Positions 52,789 through 61,246 of a stretch of DNA of 64,000 nt are shown here, one piece after another. Numbering within the stretch: the stretch's first letter is position 1; the number at the start of each line of letters is the position of its first letter. A model generated the notes under the pieces. That model saw only the letters and a list, made by a program, of their open reading frames with translations, ran no database searches and was not told the DNA's origin. This DNA is from Rhizobium rhizogenes NBRC 13257. GTDB lineage: Bacteria; Pseudomonadota; Alphaproteobacteria; Rhizobiales; Rhizobiaceae. A program made the position numbers and the translations under genes. The DNA lies in contig NZ_BAYX01000011.1 in NCBI RefSeq assembly GCF_000696095.1, forward strand, positions 124,001-188,000. The letters are read 5' to 3'.

Positions 52789-53268
52789 CTATCGGCGCCG
52801 GTAGATGAAATAGCGGCCCGCCTTCACGCCTGCCGGCAAGGGCAATGGCTCGAGATCGAGATGATCGAGGGACAGGCCGCTGACGGCGATACCGCGCGGA
52901 GCCAACACACCCACCATAATCTCGGGCAGCCAGGTCAAGGTCACCGCATCCTTCTCCTCATAGCCGGTGCCGATATCGGCATGGGCAAGCGAGGCGCCGA
53001 TGCCGATGAAATCCCGGGCCGTGTCCTTGATCTCACCGAGCACGAGATTACCAGCTTCCGGCATCGACGGACCATAGGCATTGGCGGCGCGATCGAAGGC
53101 AACGATGCGACGGTCGGAGAAAAGCTCGCGCAGGTGATCGAAGGTACGGCCATTGCCGAGCCCGAGCTCCAGCACGGGACCGTCGAGTGTTTTAACCTCA
53201 TCTGCAATACCGTTGAGGATGTCGCGTTGCGCGGTCAGGCGGCGGATGAAACTATCCAGGCGGCTCAT
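52789..53268 (-). CDS. Class I SAM-dependent methyltransferase
   Basis: 159 residues from the ATG at 53268; the frame is open much further upstream and an ATG at 53322 is also possible. Gly-rich SAM motif VLELGLGNGRTFDHL near residue 32, acidic residue in IVAFDRA. Short for the class. Divergent from the DUF3095 gene. Substrate unknown. Confidence 0.75.
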   Translation of the reverse strand: MSRLDSFIRRLTAQRDILNGIADEVKTLDGPVLELGLGNGRTFDHLRELFSDRRIVAFDRAANAYGPSMPEAGNLVLGEIKDTARDFIGIGASLAHADIGTGYEEKDAVTLTWLPEIMVGVLAPRGIAVSGLSLDHLDLEPLPLPAGVKAGRYFIYRRR

Positions 53269-53413
53269 CGTATCTGTCTTGTCCTTGGCATCGTGGTATC
53301 TCTCCCACAGCCGAAGTAGCATGGTGCACGTCGCCGCGTCGACCACCCGCTGGTTTTTCGATGCGGTTGCTATAGGGATAGAGTGTTGCGGCGCGCGTGC
53401 AAGGGGGTGTGTC

Positions 53414-54610
53414 ATGGCCGATCCGAACGACGATTTCTTTCGCGCATTGCCGGTTTTCACCCATTTCGAGGGTGTCACCGACAACGACAACTACCGGCCG
53501 CTTCCCGACGACTGGCTGCTGGCGGTGGCCGATATCGTCAGCTCGACCAATGCGATCGCCGCCGGCCGCTACAAATCCGTCAATATGGCCGGCGCCAGCG
53601 TGATTTCCGCCGTGCTCAACGCGCTGGACAAGGGCGATTATCCCTTCGTTTTCGGCGGCGACGGTGCGCTGGTGGCCATTCCTCGCTCCGGCGAAGCGCG
53701 CGTGCGGGAGGCGCTCTCGGCGGTGCGGACCTGGGTGATGGAGGAATTGCAGCTCAGCCTGCGCACCGCGCTGGTGCCTTTGGCGGATGTCCGTGCCGAA
53801 GGACTGGATGTAAGGGTCGCCCGCTTTAGCCCCAGCGATTTCGTGTCCTACGCCATGTTCGCCGGCGGCGGCGCAAGCTGGGCGGAAAGCCAGATGAAGG
53901 CCGGACGCTTTGCCGTCGAGGCGGCGGCGGCGGAGACACGGCCGGACCTGACCGGCCTCTCCTGCCGATGGAACCCGATCAAGGCCCATAATGGCGAGAT
54001 CGTCTCGATCATCGCCGTTCCCGATCAAGCAGGCACCGGCCCGGAGTTTCGGCGCCTCGTGACCGACATCATCGCCATTTCCGCGGAGCAGAACCGCGAC
54101 GGCCACCCTGTCCCTGTAGAAGGCCCAACGCCGACGCTTGCCTTCAAAGGCGCCAAATTCGAGGCTCGCGCCACGGCACCGCTGACCAATCGCTGGCGTC
54201 GCAAGCTTGCAATCGCAGGCCAGATCGTTCTCCTCTACATTCTCGACAAATTCGGCATCCGCGCGGCAACCTTCGACGCCAAGATTTACCGGCGTGATCT
54301 CGCCGCCAATTCCGACTTCCGTAAATTCGACGACGGGCTGAAGATGACCATCGATGTCGATGCCGCGCATTTCTCTCGCATCGAAGCGCGGCTGCGCGCG
54401 GCCGAGGCCGAGGGCGTGTGCCGTTATGGTCTCCATCAGCAGGACAGCGCTCTCATGACCTGTTTCGTGCCGACACCGCTGATGCGCGATCACATGCACT
54501 TCATCGACGGCGCCAGCGGCGGTTATGCGATGGCGGCGATGGCATTGCGTGAGAAGCTGCACACGGGCGCAAGCCTCTCCGCCTCGCAGCCGGCGTCCGG
54601 CATATCATGA
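53414..54610 (+). CDS. DUF3095 family protein with a class III cyclase-like N-terminal domain
   Basis: 398 residues from the ATG at 53414, after AAGGGGGTG. The family is DUF3095, function not known to me. The N-terminal part reads LLAVADIVSSTNAIAAGRY, then FVFGGDGALVAIP. The two Asp (about D40 and D83) are 43 residues apart, almost the same spacing (44) as the metal-binding Asp pair in the two cyclases encoded on either side. The C-terminal half (~230-370) has no motif I recognise. A nucleotide-binding or cyclase-like role is inference. Confidence 0.85.
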   Translation: MADPNDDFFRALPVFTHFEGVTDNDNYRPLPDDWLLAVADIVSSTNAIAAGRYKSVNMAGASVISAVLNALDKGDYPFVFGGDGALVAIPRSGEARVREALSAVRTWVMEELQLSLRTALVPLADVRAEGLDVRVARFSPSDFVSYAMFAGGGASWAESQMKAGRFAVEAAAAETRPDLTGLSCRWNPIKAHNGEIVSIIAVPDQAGTGPEFRRLVTDIIAISAEQNRDGHPVPVEGPTPTLAFKGAKFEARATAPLTNRWRRKLAIAGQIVLLYILDKFGIRAATFDAKIYRRDLAANSDFRKFDDGLKMTIDVDAAHFSRIEARLRAAEAEGVCRYGLHQQDSALMTCFVPTPLMRDHMHFIDGASGGYAMAAMALREKLHTGASLSASQPASGIS

Positions 54611-54938
54611 CGCGATCGATGGAATTTTCCGTGTCGATAGGTTTTCGACCATTGTTTCAGTGGGATCGTATGCCTATTTAACAAGAACAAAACGAGATTC
54701 GCCGAGTTAGGTGCCTCGTTCCGCCGTGTCGTATCCTGGCCGGGAGGCCCAAGGACACGCTGAAATTATTTGAGGCGACGACACGATCTGGAACCCGCAA
54801 GGGAAGAATGTGCCGTCGCTTATCCGCATGTTTGCTCTCCGAGCGGTGCCGACAGGGCTGGACGTGGCGTTGCCGCGATCCATTATCTGGCAGCGCCGGA
54901 GCGGGTGATCTTGATGACAGGGATAGGCCGTGGGGACG
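54611..54938 (+). other. 328-base intergenic region
   Basis: Gap between the DUF3095 gene and the soluble cyclase gene. It is partly A+T-rich at its left end. No convincing promoter, repeat, RNA gene or coding region was identified; a 44-codon frame at 54808-54942 is judged doubtful. Confidence 0.4.
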
Positions 54939-56276
54939 ATGACAGTTCATTCGAGTGTTTCCGATATTTTTCTCGACAAGGTCGCGGAATGGCTGACCCA
55001 GGCGGCGCTGACCGGCGAAGACCTGGAGACCATCGTTCGCGGTTTCTGCGAACGGATGGCGGCTTCCGGCCTGCCGATTGCCCGCGTGCACCTAACCTTT
55101 TCGATGCTGCATCCGCTCTATGACGCGCTGGGCTTCACCTGGCGTCGAGCCGGCGGGTTGACGATCGAGGGCTACCGGCACATGGACGACAAGCCGGAAC
55201 GCTTCGTGCAGAGCCCGTATTATTATCTGCTCTCCAACAATCTCCTGCATCTGCGCCGCCGGATCGATGTCGACGGACCGCTGGAATTCCCGGTCTTCAA
55301 GGATTTGCGCGAAGAGAAGATCACCGACTACATCGCCTTCGTGCAGACCTTCGGTGCCGGTTCGGCCCAGGGAATGATGGGCTCCTGGTCGACCGACAGC
55401 CTCAGCGGCTTCAGCGAGGAAATGATCGGCGCGCTGATGCGTATGCAGAACCACCTGGCGATGGCCGCCAAGATGGCGGTCCTCGGCAAGCTCGCCAACA
55501 ATATGCTGACCACCTATCTCGGCGGCGACGCCGGCAAGCGGGTACTAAACGGCCAGGTCCGCCGCGGTGATGGCGAGACGATCCGCGCTGCCCTCGTCAT
55601 GGGCGATATGCGGCAATCGACCGTGTATGCCGAGAAGGAAGGCCGCCAAGCCTATATCGATACGCTGAACGAGTTCTTCGACGCCATCGCCGCGCCGTTC
55701 AACCGCAACGGCGGCGAGATTTTGAGCTTCCTCGGCGATGGTTTTCTCGCCGTCTACCCCTGCGGCCGGCACAAGGATCCCTCCAAGGTCGCCTGCGAAG
55801 CCGCGCTGTCGGCCGTTTTCCAGGCACAGAGCCGGGTCACGGCGTTGAACAAGGATCGCCAGACGCGCGGCCTGAGCGAAGTCCGCTACGGCATCGGGCT
55901 GCATGTCGGCAACGTCATGTTCGGCAATGTCGGGCTGAAGGATCGCCTGACCTTCTCGGCCTTCGGCGCTGCCGTCAACGAGGTGCAGCGGCTGCAGTCG
56001 CTGACCAAGAAATATTCGACGGAAGTGGTCGCGAGCGAGGCTTTCTCCGGCTACACCGGCAGCGAATGGGTGACGCTCGGCGAAGAGCGGCTGCGCGGCG
56101 TGCGGCAGCGTTTCACGGTCGTGCATCCAAAGACCAACGCCGCGCTCAACGGCACGACGGAGGTCTTTCACGATGCGGCCAGTGATGGTCTATCGGAGGC
56201 CGAGCAGGTTATTCTACTGCATCGGGACGCCAAGAAGTTCGAGAACCGCCCACAAGTCGAAAAATTCATTCAATGA
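54939..56276 (+). CDS. Class III adenylate/guanylate cyclase domain protein, soluble
   Basis: 445 residues from the ATG at 54939 (GGGGA upstream; a GTG three codons earlier is possible). Residues ~1-200 are an N-terminal domain without membrane helices (LPIARVHLTFSMLHPLYDAL, WRRAGGLTIEGYRH). The cyclase domain has metal Asp about 223 and 267 (VMGDMRQST; SFLGDGFLAVYP) and VNEVQRL, which keeps the Asn/Arg transition-state pair. The Lys and Asp that select adenine in CyaC are replaced (Ser in EILSFLGDG; Ala in FGAAVNEV), so base preference is uncertain. Confidence 0.9.
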   Translation: MTVHSSVSDIFLDKVAEWLTQAALTGEDLETIVRGFCERMAASGLPIARVHLTFSMLHPLYDALGFTWRRAGGLTIEGYRHMDDKPERFVQSPYYYLLSNNLLHLRRRIDVDGPLEFPVFKDLREEKITDYIAFVQTFGAGSAQGMMGSWSTDSLSGFSEEMIGALMRMQNHLAMAAKMAVLGKLANNMLTTYLGGDAGKRVLNGQVRRGDGETIRAALVMGDMRQSTVYAEKEGRQAYIDTLNEFFDAIAAPFNRNGGEILSFLGDGFLAVYPCGRHKDPSKVACEAALSAVFQAQSRVTALNKDRQTRGLSEVRYGIGLHVGNVMFGNVGLKDRLTFSAFGAAVNEVQRLQSLTKKYSTEVVASEAFSGYTGSEWVTLGEERLRGVRQRFTVVHPKTNAALNGTTEVFHDAASDGLSEAEQVILLHRDAKKFENRPQVEKFIQ

Positions 56277-56285
56277 TAATAAGGT

Positions 56286-56301
56286 ATGCTTAGTTAAGCA
56301 T
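56286..56301. other. Palindrome after the cyclase gene
   Basis: Perfect 7-base arms ATGCTTA / TAAGCAT with a 2-base centre, nine bases after the cyclase stop and ~136 bases before the ABC operon. No T-run follows directly. Could be an operator for the transporter or a transcript-end stem. Confidence 0.4.
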
Positions 56302-56437
56302 TTCCCGATAGATCATTGGAAAAATGACAGTTTTTTTACTGTTCAGGTCCTACTTTGACCAACTGGACACCCGTTATGGCCTACGTTAGTGTGCCGATTG
56401 GGGCCGCATAAGGTCGTGCAATTGGGACTACACAGGC

Positions 56438-58345
56438 ATGACGTCAGGGACTGATTTATTGCGTATCGAGAACCTCGACGTCTCGTTCTCGATTTATGGC
56501 GACAAGTTGCGCGTGGTGAAAAACGCGAACCTGCGGGTCCTCCCCGGCAAGGTGACGGCGCTGGTCGGCGAATCCGGCTCCGGCAAGTCGATCATCAGCC
56601 AGTCGATCATGGGTATCCTGCCGACGCCCGCGCAAGCGAGCGGCCGTATTCTGTTTACCGATCCGCTCGACGGTCAGACCACCGACATTCTGCAACTGCC
56701 GCGTGACGGCATCGCGATCCGCCAGATGCGCGGTGCGCGCATGGCCAACATTTTTCAGGAGCCGATGACCTCGCTGTCGCCGCTGCATACGGTCGGCAAC
56801 CAGGTTAGCGAGGCCCTGCGCATCCACAACCCTGCTCTCAGCAAGGCCGAGCAGCGCGAAAAGACCGAGGAAATGCTCAGCCTCGTCGGCTTTCAAAATC
56901 CGCACCGCACCTTCGACATGTATCCGTTCGAGCTGTCAGGCGGCATGCGGCAGCGCGCGATGATCGCCATGGCGCTGATCTGCAATCCGGCCCTACTGAT
57001 CGCCGACGAGCCCACGACGGCGCTCGACGTCACCATCCAGGCACAGATCCTCGGCCTGCTGCGCGGCCTGCAGCAGAAGTTCAACATGGCCATGCTGCTG
57101 ATCACCCATGATCTCGGCGTCGTCGCCAACATGGCCGATGAAGTCGTGGTCATCTATCACGGCGAGATCATGGAAGCCGGGCCGGTCGAGACCATCTTCC
57201 GCCAGCCGCAGCATCGTTATCTGAAGGCGCTGATGTCGGCGGTGCCGCATTTCGACATGAAGCCGGGCGAGCGGCTGAAATCGCTGCGTGACGTGCCGGT
57301 CAATCTCAGCACCTTCTCGGGCAAGAAGAAAATCGCCAAGGCCAATACCAACGCCACGGCGGCGCCGGACGTACTGCTTTCGGTCCGTAATCTCGTCAAG
57401 ACCTATACATCCAAGGGTGGCGGGCTGTTCGGCCGCCGGGAGGGGACGAGGTTCCGCGCGGTCGACGATGTCAGTTTCGATATCCGCCGTGGCGAATGTC
57501 TGGGGCTCGTTGGCGAAAGCGGCTGCGGCAAGACGACGGTCAGCAAGATCCTGATGCGCGCTGTCAGCGCCGACAGCGGCTCAGTCAGCTTCGATGACGG
57601 CGACGGCAAGATCGACGTACTGGCCGTCAAGGGCGACGCGCTCATGGATTTGCGCACGAAGATCCAGATGGTGTTCCAGGATCCGGTTTCCTCCCTGTCG
57701 CCACGCATGACGATCCGCAATATCCTGAGCGAACCTCTGGAAATTCATCGGCATGGCGACAGTGACGAGCGCAAGGACAAGGTCAAGGGGCTAATGCAGG
57801 CGATCGGGCTCGACCAGCACTATCTGAGCCGCTATCCCCACAGCTTTTCCGGCGGCCAGCGCCAGCGCATCGGCATCGCGCGTGCCCTGGCGCTCGGGCC
57901 GAAGCTCCTGATCCTCGATGAGCCGGTTTCAGCGCTCGACGTCTCGGTGCAGGCGCAAATCCTCAATCTTCTCAAGGATTTGCAACGGGAACTTGGTCTT
58001 ACCTATCTCTTCATTTCGCACAATCTCGCCGTCGTCGACTACATGGCGGACCGTATCGCCGTCATGGCGCGCGGCCGCATCGTCGAGATCGCGCCGCGCG
58101 AGATCATTCTTCGCGATCCGGTCCACCCCTATACGCGCTCGCTGCTGGCCGCAGTCCCCTTCCCCGACCTCGACCGGCCGCTTGATTTCTCGGCGCTGAA
58201 CAGCGAAGGTCCGGCCGCCAAGCAGAGTTGGGGGCCGCATTTTGCGGAGGAAGACGGCGGCGACCTCACCTATGCCGATCTTGGCGGCGGTCATTTCGTG
58301 CGCGCTCGCCGCGGCGCCGATGTTCAGGAATTGCGCGCGTGGTAA
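56438..58345 (+). CDS. Peptide-type ABC transporter, fused double ATP-binding protein (YejF/DppDF-like)
   Basis: 635 residues with two complete nucleotide-binding domains. First: Walker A GESGSGKSI (~residue 45), signature LSGGMRQRAMIA. Second: Walker A GESGCGKTT (~residue 355), signature FSGGQRQRIGIARA, Walker B LLILDEPVSALD. Such DppD-DppF fusions include YejF. First gene of a four-gene operon; its TAA lies within the first codons of the binding-protein gene. Confidence 0.93.
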   Translation: MTSGTDLLRIENLDVSFSIYGDKLRVVKNANLRVLPGKVTALVGESGSGKSIISQSIMGILPTPAQASGRILFTDPLDGQTTDILQLPRDGIAIRQMRGARMANIFQEPMTSLSPLHTVGNQVSEALRIHNPALSKAEQREKTEEMLSLVGFQNPHRTFDMYPFELSGGMRQRAMIAMALICNPALLIADEPTTALDVTIQAQILGLLRGLQQKFNMAMLLITHDLGVVANMADEVVVIYHGEIMEAGPVETIFRQPQHRYLKALMSAVPHFDMKPGERLKSLRDVPVNLSTFSGKKKIAKANTNATAAPDVLLSVRNLVKTYTSKGGGLFGRREGTRFRAVDDVSFDIRRGECLGLVGESGCGKTTVSKILMRAVSADSGSVSFDDGDGKIDVLAVKGDALMDLRTKIQMVFQDPVSSLSPRMTIRNILSEPLEIHRHGDSDERKDKVKGLMQAIGLDQHYLSRYPHSFSGGQRQRIGIARALALGPKLLILDEPVSALDVSVQAQILNLLKDLQRELGLTYLFISHNLAVVDYMADRIAVMARGRIVEIAPREIILRDPVHPYTRSLLAAVPFPDLDRPLDFSALNSEGPAAKQSWGPHFAEEDGGDLTYADLGGGHFVRARRGADVQELRAW

Positions 58346-60255
58346 CCCGTCGAACCTTCCTTGGCCTGATGGCCTCCAGCGTCCTACCATTCCCTGCCCT
58401 GGCCGCGGAAGTCGACAACGAGCCGGATTATCTCGCCGACTGGCTCCGCTCCGGCCAGATGCCGCCGCTCGTCAAGCGTCTGCCGAAATTTCCGCGTGTC
58501 GTCAACGTCAAGGCACTGGGTCGCGCGCCCGGCCATTATGGCGGCACGGTACGCACGATCATCGGCAGTCAGAACGATATTCGTTTCATGACGATCTACG
58601 GTTATGCCCGCCTTGTCGGCTATGATCGAACCTTGACGCTGCAGCCTGATATTCTCGAATCCTACTCCGCTCTCAATGATTGCGTTTTCACTTTCAAGCT
58701 GCGCAAGGGGCACAAGTGGTCGGACGGCCAACCCTTTACCTCGGATGATTTCCGCTATTGGTGGGAAGACGTCATTCTCAACAAGGAGCTGACGCCGGGC
58801 GGCGGTGCGCTGGAGCTGCGCCCGCATGGCAGCCTGCCGCGTTTCGAGGTCCTCGACGAGCTGACGGTGCGCTATTCCTGGGATGAGCCCAATCCGGACT
58901 TTCTGCCGAGCCTGGCCGCACCCCAGCCGCTGGTCATCTCCGGCCCCGGCCATTACCTGAAGCAATTCCACAAGAAATATCAGGACAGTATCCGGCTAGC
59001 CTCGCTGATGCAGGAATCTCGTGTGCGCAAATGGCAGGACATGCACATCAAGAAGGGCCGCGCCTACAGGCCGGAGAATCCCAAACTGCCCGTGCTCGAT
59101 CCCTGGCGCAACACGACGGCGCCGCCGGCGGAGCAATTCGTTTTCGAGCGCAATCCCTATTTCCACCGCGTCGACGAAAATGGCCGGCAACTGCCCTATG
59201 TCGACCGTTTCGTTCTGAGCATCAGCTCGGCGGCGATCATCGCGGCCAAGGCCAATGCCGGCGAAAGTGACCTGCAGGCGACGGGCATAGACTTCAACGA
59301 TTATGCGCTCCTCAAGGATGCCGAGAAGCGCCATCCGGTGAAGGTCAATCTCTGGAAATCGACGCGCGGTTCACGCGTCGCTCTGCTGCCGAACCTTAAC
59401 AGCGCCGATCCTGTCTGGCGCAAAGTCTTGCGCGACGTGCGCGTGCGCCGGGCGCTATCGCTGGCGATCGACCGGCACGAGATCAATATGGCCGTCTTCT
59501 ACGGTCTTGGCACCGAAAGTGCTGACACCGTGCTGCCGGAAAGCCCGCTCTACAAGCCGGAATATGCCTCTGCATGGATTGCTCATGATACGGCTCAAGC
59601 CAATGCGCTGCTTGATGCCGCCGGCCTCGACAAGCGCGACGAGGACGGCATCCGCCTGCTGCCGGATGGCCGGCGGGCGGAGATCACGGTCGAGACACCA
59701 GGCGAAAGCACGCTTGACACCGATGTGCTGGAATTGATCACCGATCATTGGCGCAAGGTCGGAATCGCACTCTTCACCCGGGTCTCGCAACGCGACATCT
59801 TCCGCAGCCGTGCCATGGGCGGCCGCATCATGATGTCGATCTGGTATGGCCTCGACAACGGAGTGGCCACCGCCGACATGAATCCCGGCCAACTCGCACC
59901 GACGATGGATGATCAGATGCAATGGCCTCTTTGGGGCATGTATTATCTTTCCCGCCAGACACAGGGCGTCGCGCCTGATGTGCCGGAGGCGGCGGAGCTG
60001 GTCAGGCTTCTTGGTGAATGGGGAAAGGCAGCCTCCTCCTTCGAGCGCGCCGAGATATGGCATAAGATGCTGTCGATCTATTCCGAGCAGGTCTTCTCCA
60101 TCGGCCTAATTAACGGCACGATGCAGCCGATCCTGCATGCCTCGCTCCTGCAGAACGTGCCGGAGAAAGCGCTCTACGGCTTCGATCCAACCTGCTATCT
60201 CGGCGTCTACATGCCCGATACCTTCTGGCTGAAGGAGGATCCGGCGCATGCTTAA
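58339..60255 (+). CDS. ABC transporter substrate-binding protein, family 5, with Tat-type signal
   Basis: 638 residues with a GTG start at 58339, overlapping the ATPase stop. The N-terminus VTRRTFLGLMASSVLPFPALA has a twin-arginine motif, which suggests folded export by Tat. The mature part has SBP family 5 pieces (FTFKLRKGHKWSDGQPFTSDD; VRRALSLAIDRHEIN). It is longer than DppA and contains an extra basic stretch (LKQFHKKYQDS, KKGRAYRPENPK). Ligand unknown; peptide or glycan-linked. Overlaps the next permease gene by 8 bases. Confidence 0.92.
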   Translation: MVTRRTFLGLMASSVLPFPALAAEVDNEPDYLADWLRSGQMPPLVKRLPKFPRVVNVKALGRAPGHYGGTVRTIIGSQNDIRFMTIYGYARLVGYDRTLTLQPDILESYSALNDCVFTFKLRKGHKWSDGQPFTSDDFRYWWEDVILNKELTPGGGALELRPHGSLPRFEVLDELTVRYSWDEPNPDFLPSLAAPQPLVISGPGHYLKQFHKKYQDSIRLASLMQESRVRKWQDMHIKKGRAYRPENPKLPVLDPWRNTTAPPAEQFVFERNPYFHRVDENGRQLPYVDRFVLSISSAAIIAAKANAGESDLQATGIDFNDYALLKDAEKRHPVKVNLWKSTRGSRVALLPNLNSADPVWRKVLRDVRVRRALSLAIDRHEINMAVFYGLGTESADTVLPESPLYKPEYASAWIAHDTAQANALLDAAGLDKRDEDGIRLLPDGRRAEITVETPGESTLDTDVLELITDHWRKVGIALFTRVSQRDIFRSRAMGGRIMMSIWYGLDNGVATADMNPGQLAPTMDDQMQWPLWGMYYLSRQTQGVAPDVPEAAELVRLLGEWGKAASSFERAEIWHKMLSIYSEQVFSIGLINGTMQPILHASLLQNVPEKALYGFDPTCYLGVYMPDTFWLKEDPAHA

Positions 60256-61246
60256 GTATATCCTCTGGCGCATTGCGGTGATGGTTCCGACGCTGATCGT
60301 CATCTCGATGCTGGTCTTCACCATCATCCAGTTACCACCAGGTGATTTCTTCGAAAGCCAGATTGCGGAACTTCGCGCTCAGGGCGAAAGCGCCAACCTG
60401 CAGGAAATCGAGGCCCTTCGCCACGAATATGGGCTCGATAAACCCATGGCCCTACAATATGTCTATTGGGCCGCAGGCATGCTGCATGGCGATTTCGGCT
60501 ATTCCTTCGAATATCAGTTGCCGGTCTCGGAAGTCGTCGGCGACAGGCTGTGGCTGACGATCCTCGTCTCGATGACGACGATCCTGCTGACCTGGCTGAT
60601 CGCCTTCCCCATCGGCATCTATTCCGCCACCCATCAGTATAGCTGGGGCGACTATGGCCTGACCTTTCTCGGCCTGCTCGGCATCGCCATTCCGAACTTC
60701 ATGCTGGCGCTGATCCTAATGTATTTCGCCAATGTCTGGTTCGGCGTCTCGATCGGCCACCTGATGGACCAGAAATACCTGTCGCAGCCGATGAGTTGGG
60801 AAAAGGCGCGCTCGATCCTGTCGCATCTATGGATTCCGGTCATCATCGTCGGCACGGCGGGCACGGCCGGCATGATCCGGCGCCTGCGCGCCAACCTGCT
60901 CGACGAGATGCAGAAGCAATACGTCATCACCGCCCGCGCCAAGGGGCTGCATCCCCTGAAGGCGCTGGTGAAATATCCGCTGCGCATGGCGCTGAACTTT
61001 TTCGTTGCCGACATCGGCTCCATCCTGCCGTCGATCATTTCCGGCGCGGAAATCACCGCCATCGTGCTGTCGCTCGAGACGACCGGCCCGATGCTGATCA
61101 AGGCATTGCAGAGCCAGGACATGTATCTCGCCGGCTCGTTCCTGATGTTCCTCGCTTTCCTGAACGTCATCGGCGTACTGATCTCCGATATCGCCCTCGG
61201 CTTCCTCGATCCACGTATCCGCTTGCAAGGCAGGAGCACAAAGTGA
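60248..61246 (+). CDS. ABC transporter permease, DppB/YejB type
   Basis: 332 residues, about six membrane helices. Starts LKYILWRIAVMVPTLIVISM and ends with FLDPRIRLQGRSTK, both DppB-like. The TGA stop overlaps the GTG start of the next permease. Forms the channel with the 61243-62418 product. Confidence 0.93.
   Translation: MLKYILWRIAVMVPTLIVISMLVFTIIQLPPGDFFESQIAELRAQGESANLQEIEALRHEYGLDKPMALQYVYWAAGMLHGDFGYSFEYQLPVSEVVGDRLWLTILVSMTTILLTWLIAFPIGIYSATHQYSWGDYGLTFLGLLGIAIPNFMLALILMYFANVWFGVSIGHLMDQKYLSQPMSWEKARSILSHLWIPVIIVGTAGTAGMIRRLRANLLDEMQKQYVITARAKGLHPLKALVKYPLRMALNFFVADIGSILPSIISGAEITAIVLSLETTGPMLIKALQSQDMYLAGSFLMFLAFLNVIGVLISDIALGFLDPRIRLQGRSTK

Noticed and set aside
53252..54562. Long open frame (436 codons) on the minus strand opposite DUF3095
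   Set aside because: Shadow of a strong sense gene with a good ribosome binding site; composition is His/Arg/Gly-rich with no motif.
54808..54942. 44-codon frame ending ATGA at the start of the soluble cyclase
   Set aside because: Stop-start overlap is attractive, but the purine stretch is too close to its ATG and the Arg/Cys/Trp-rich product looks non-coding.
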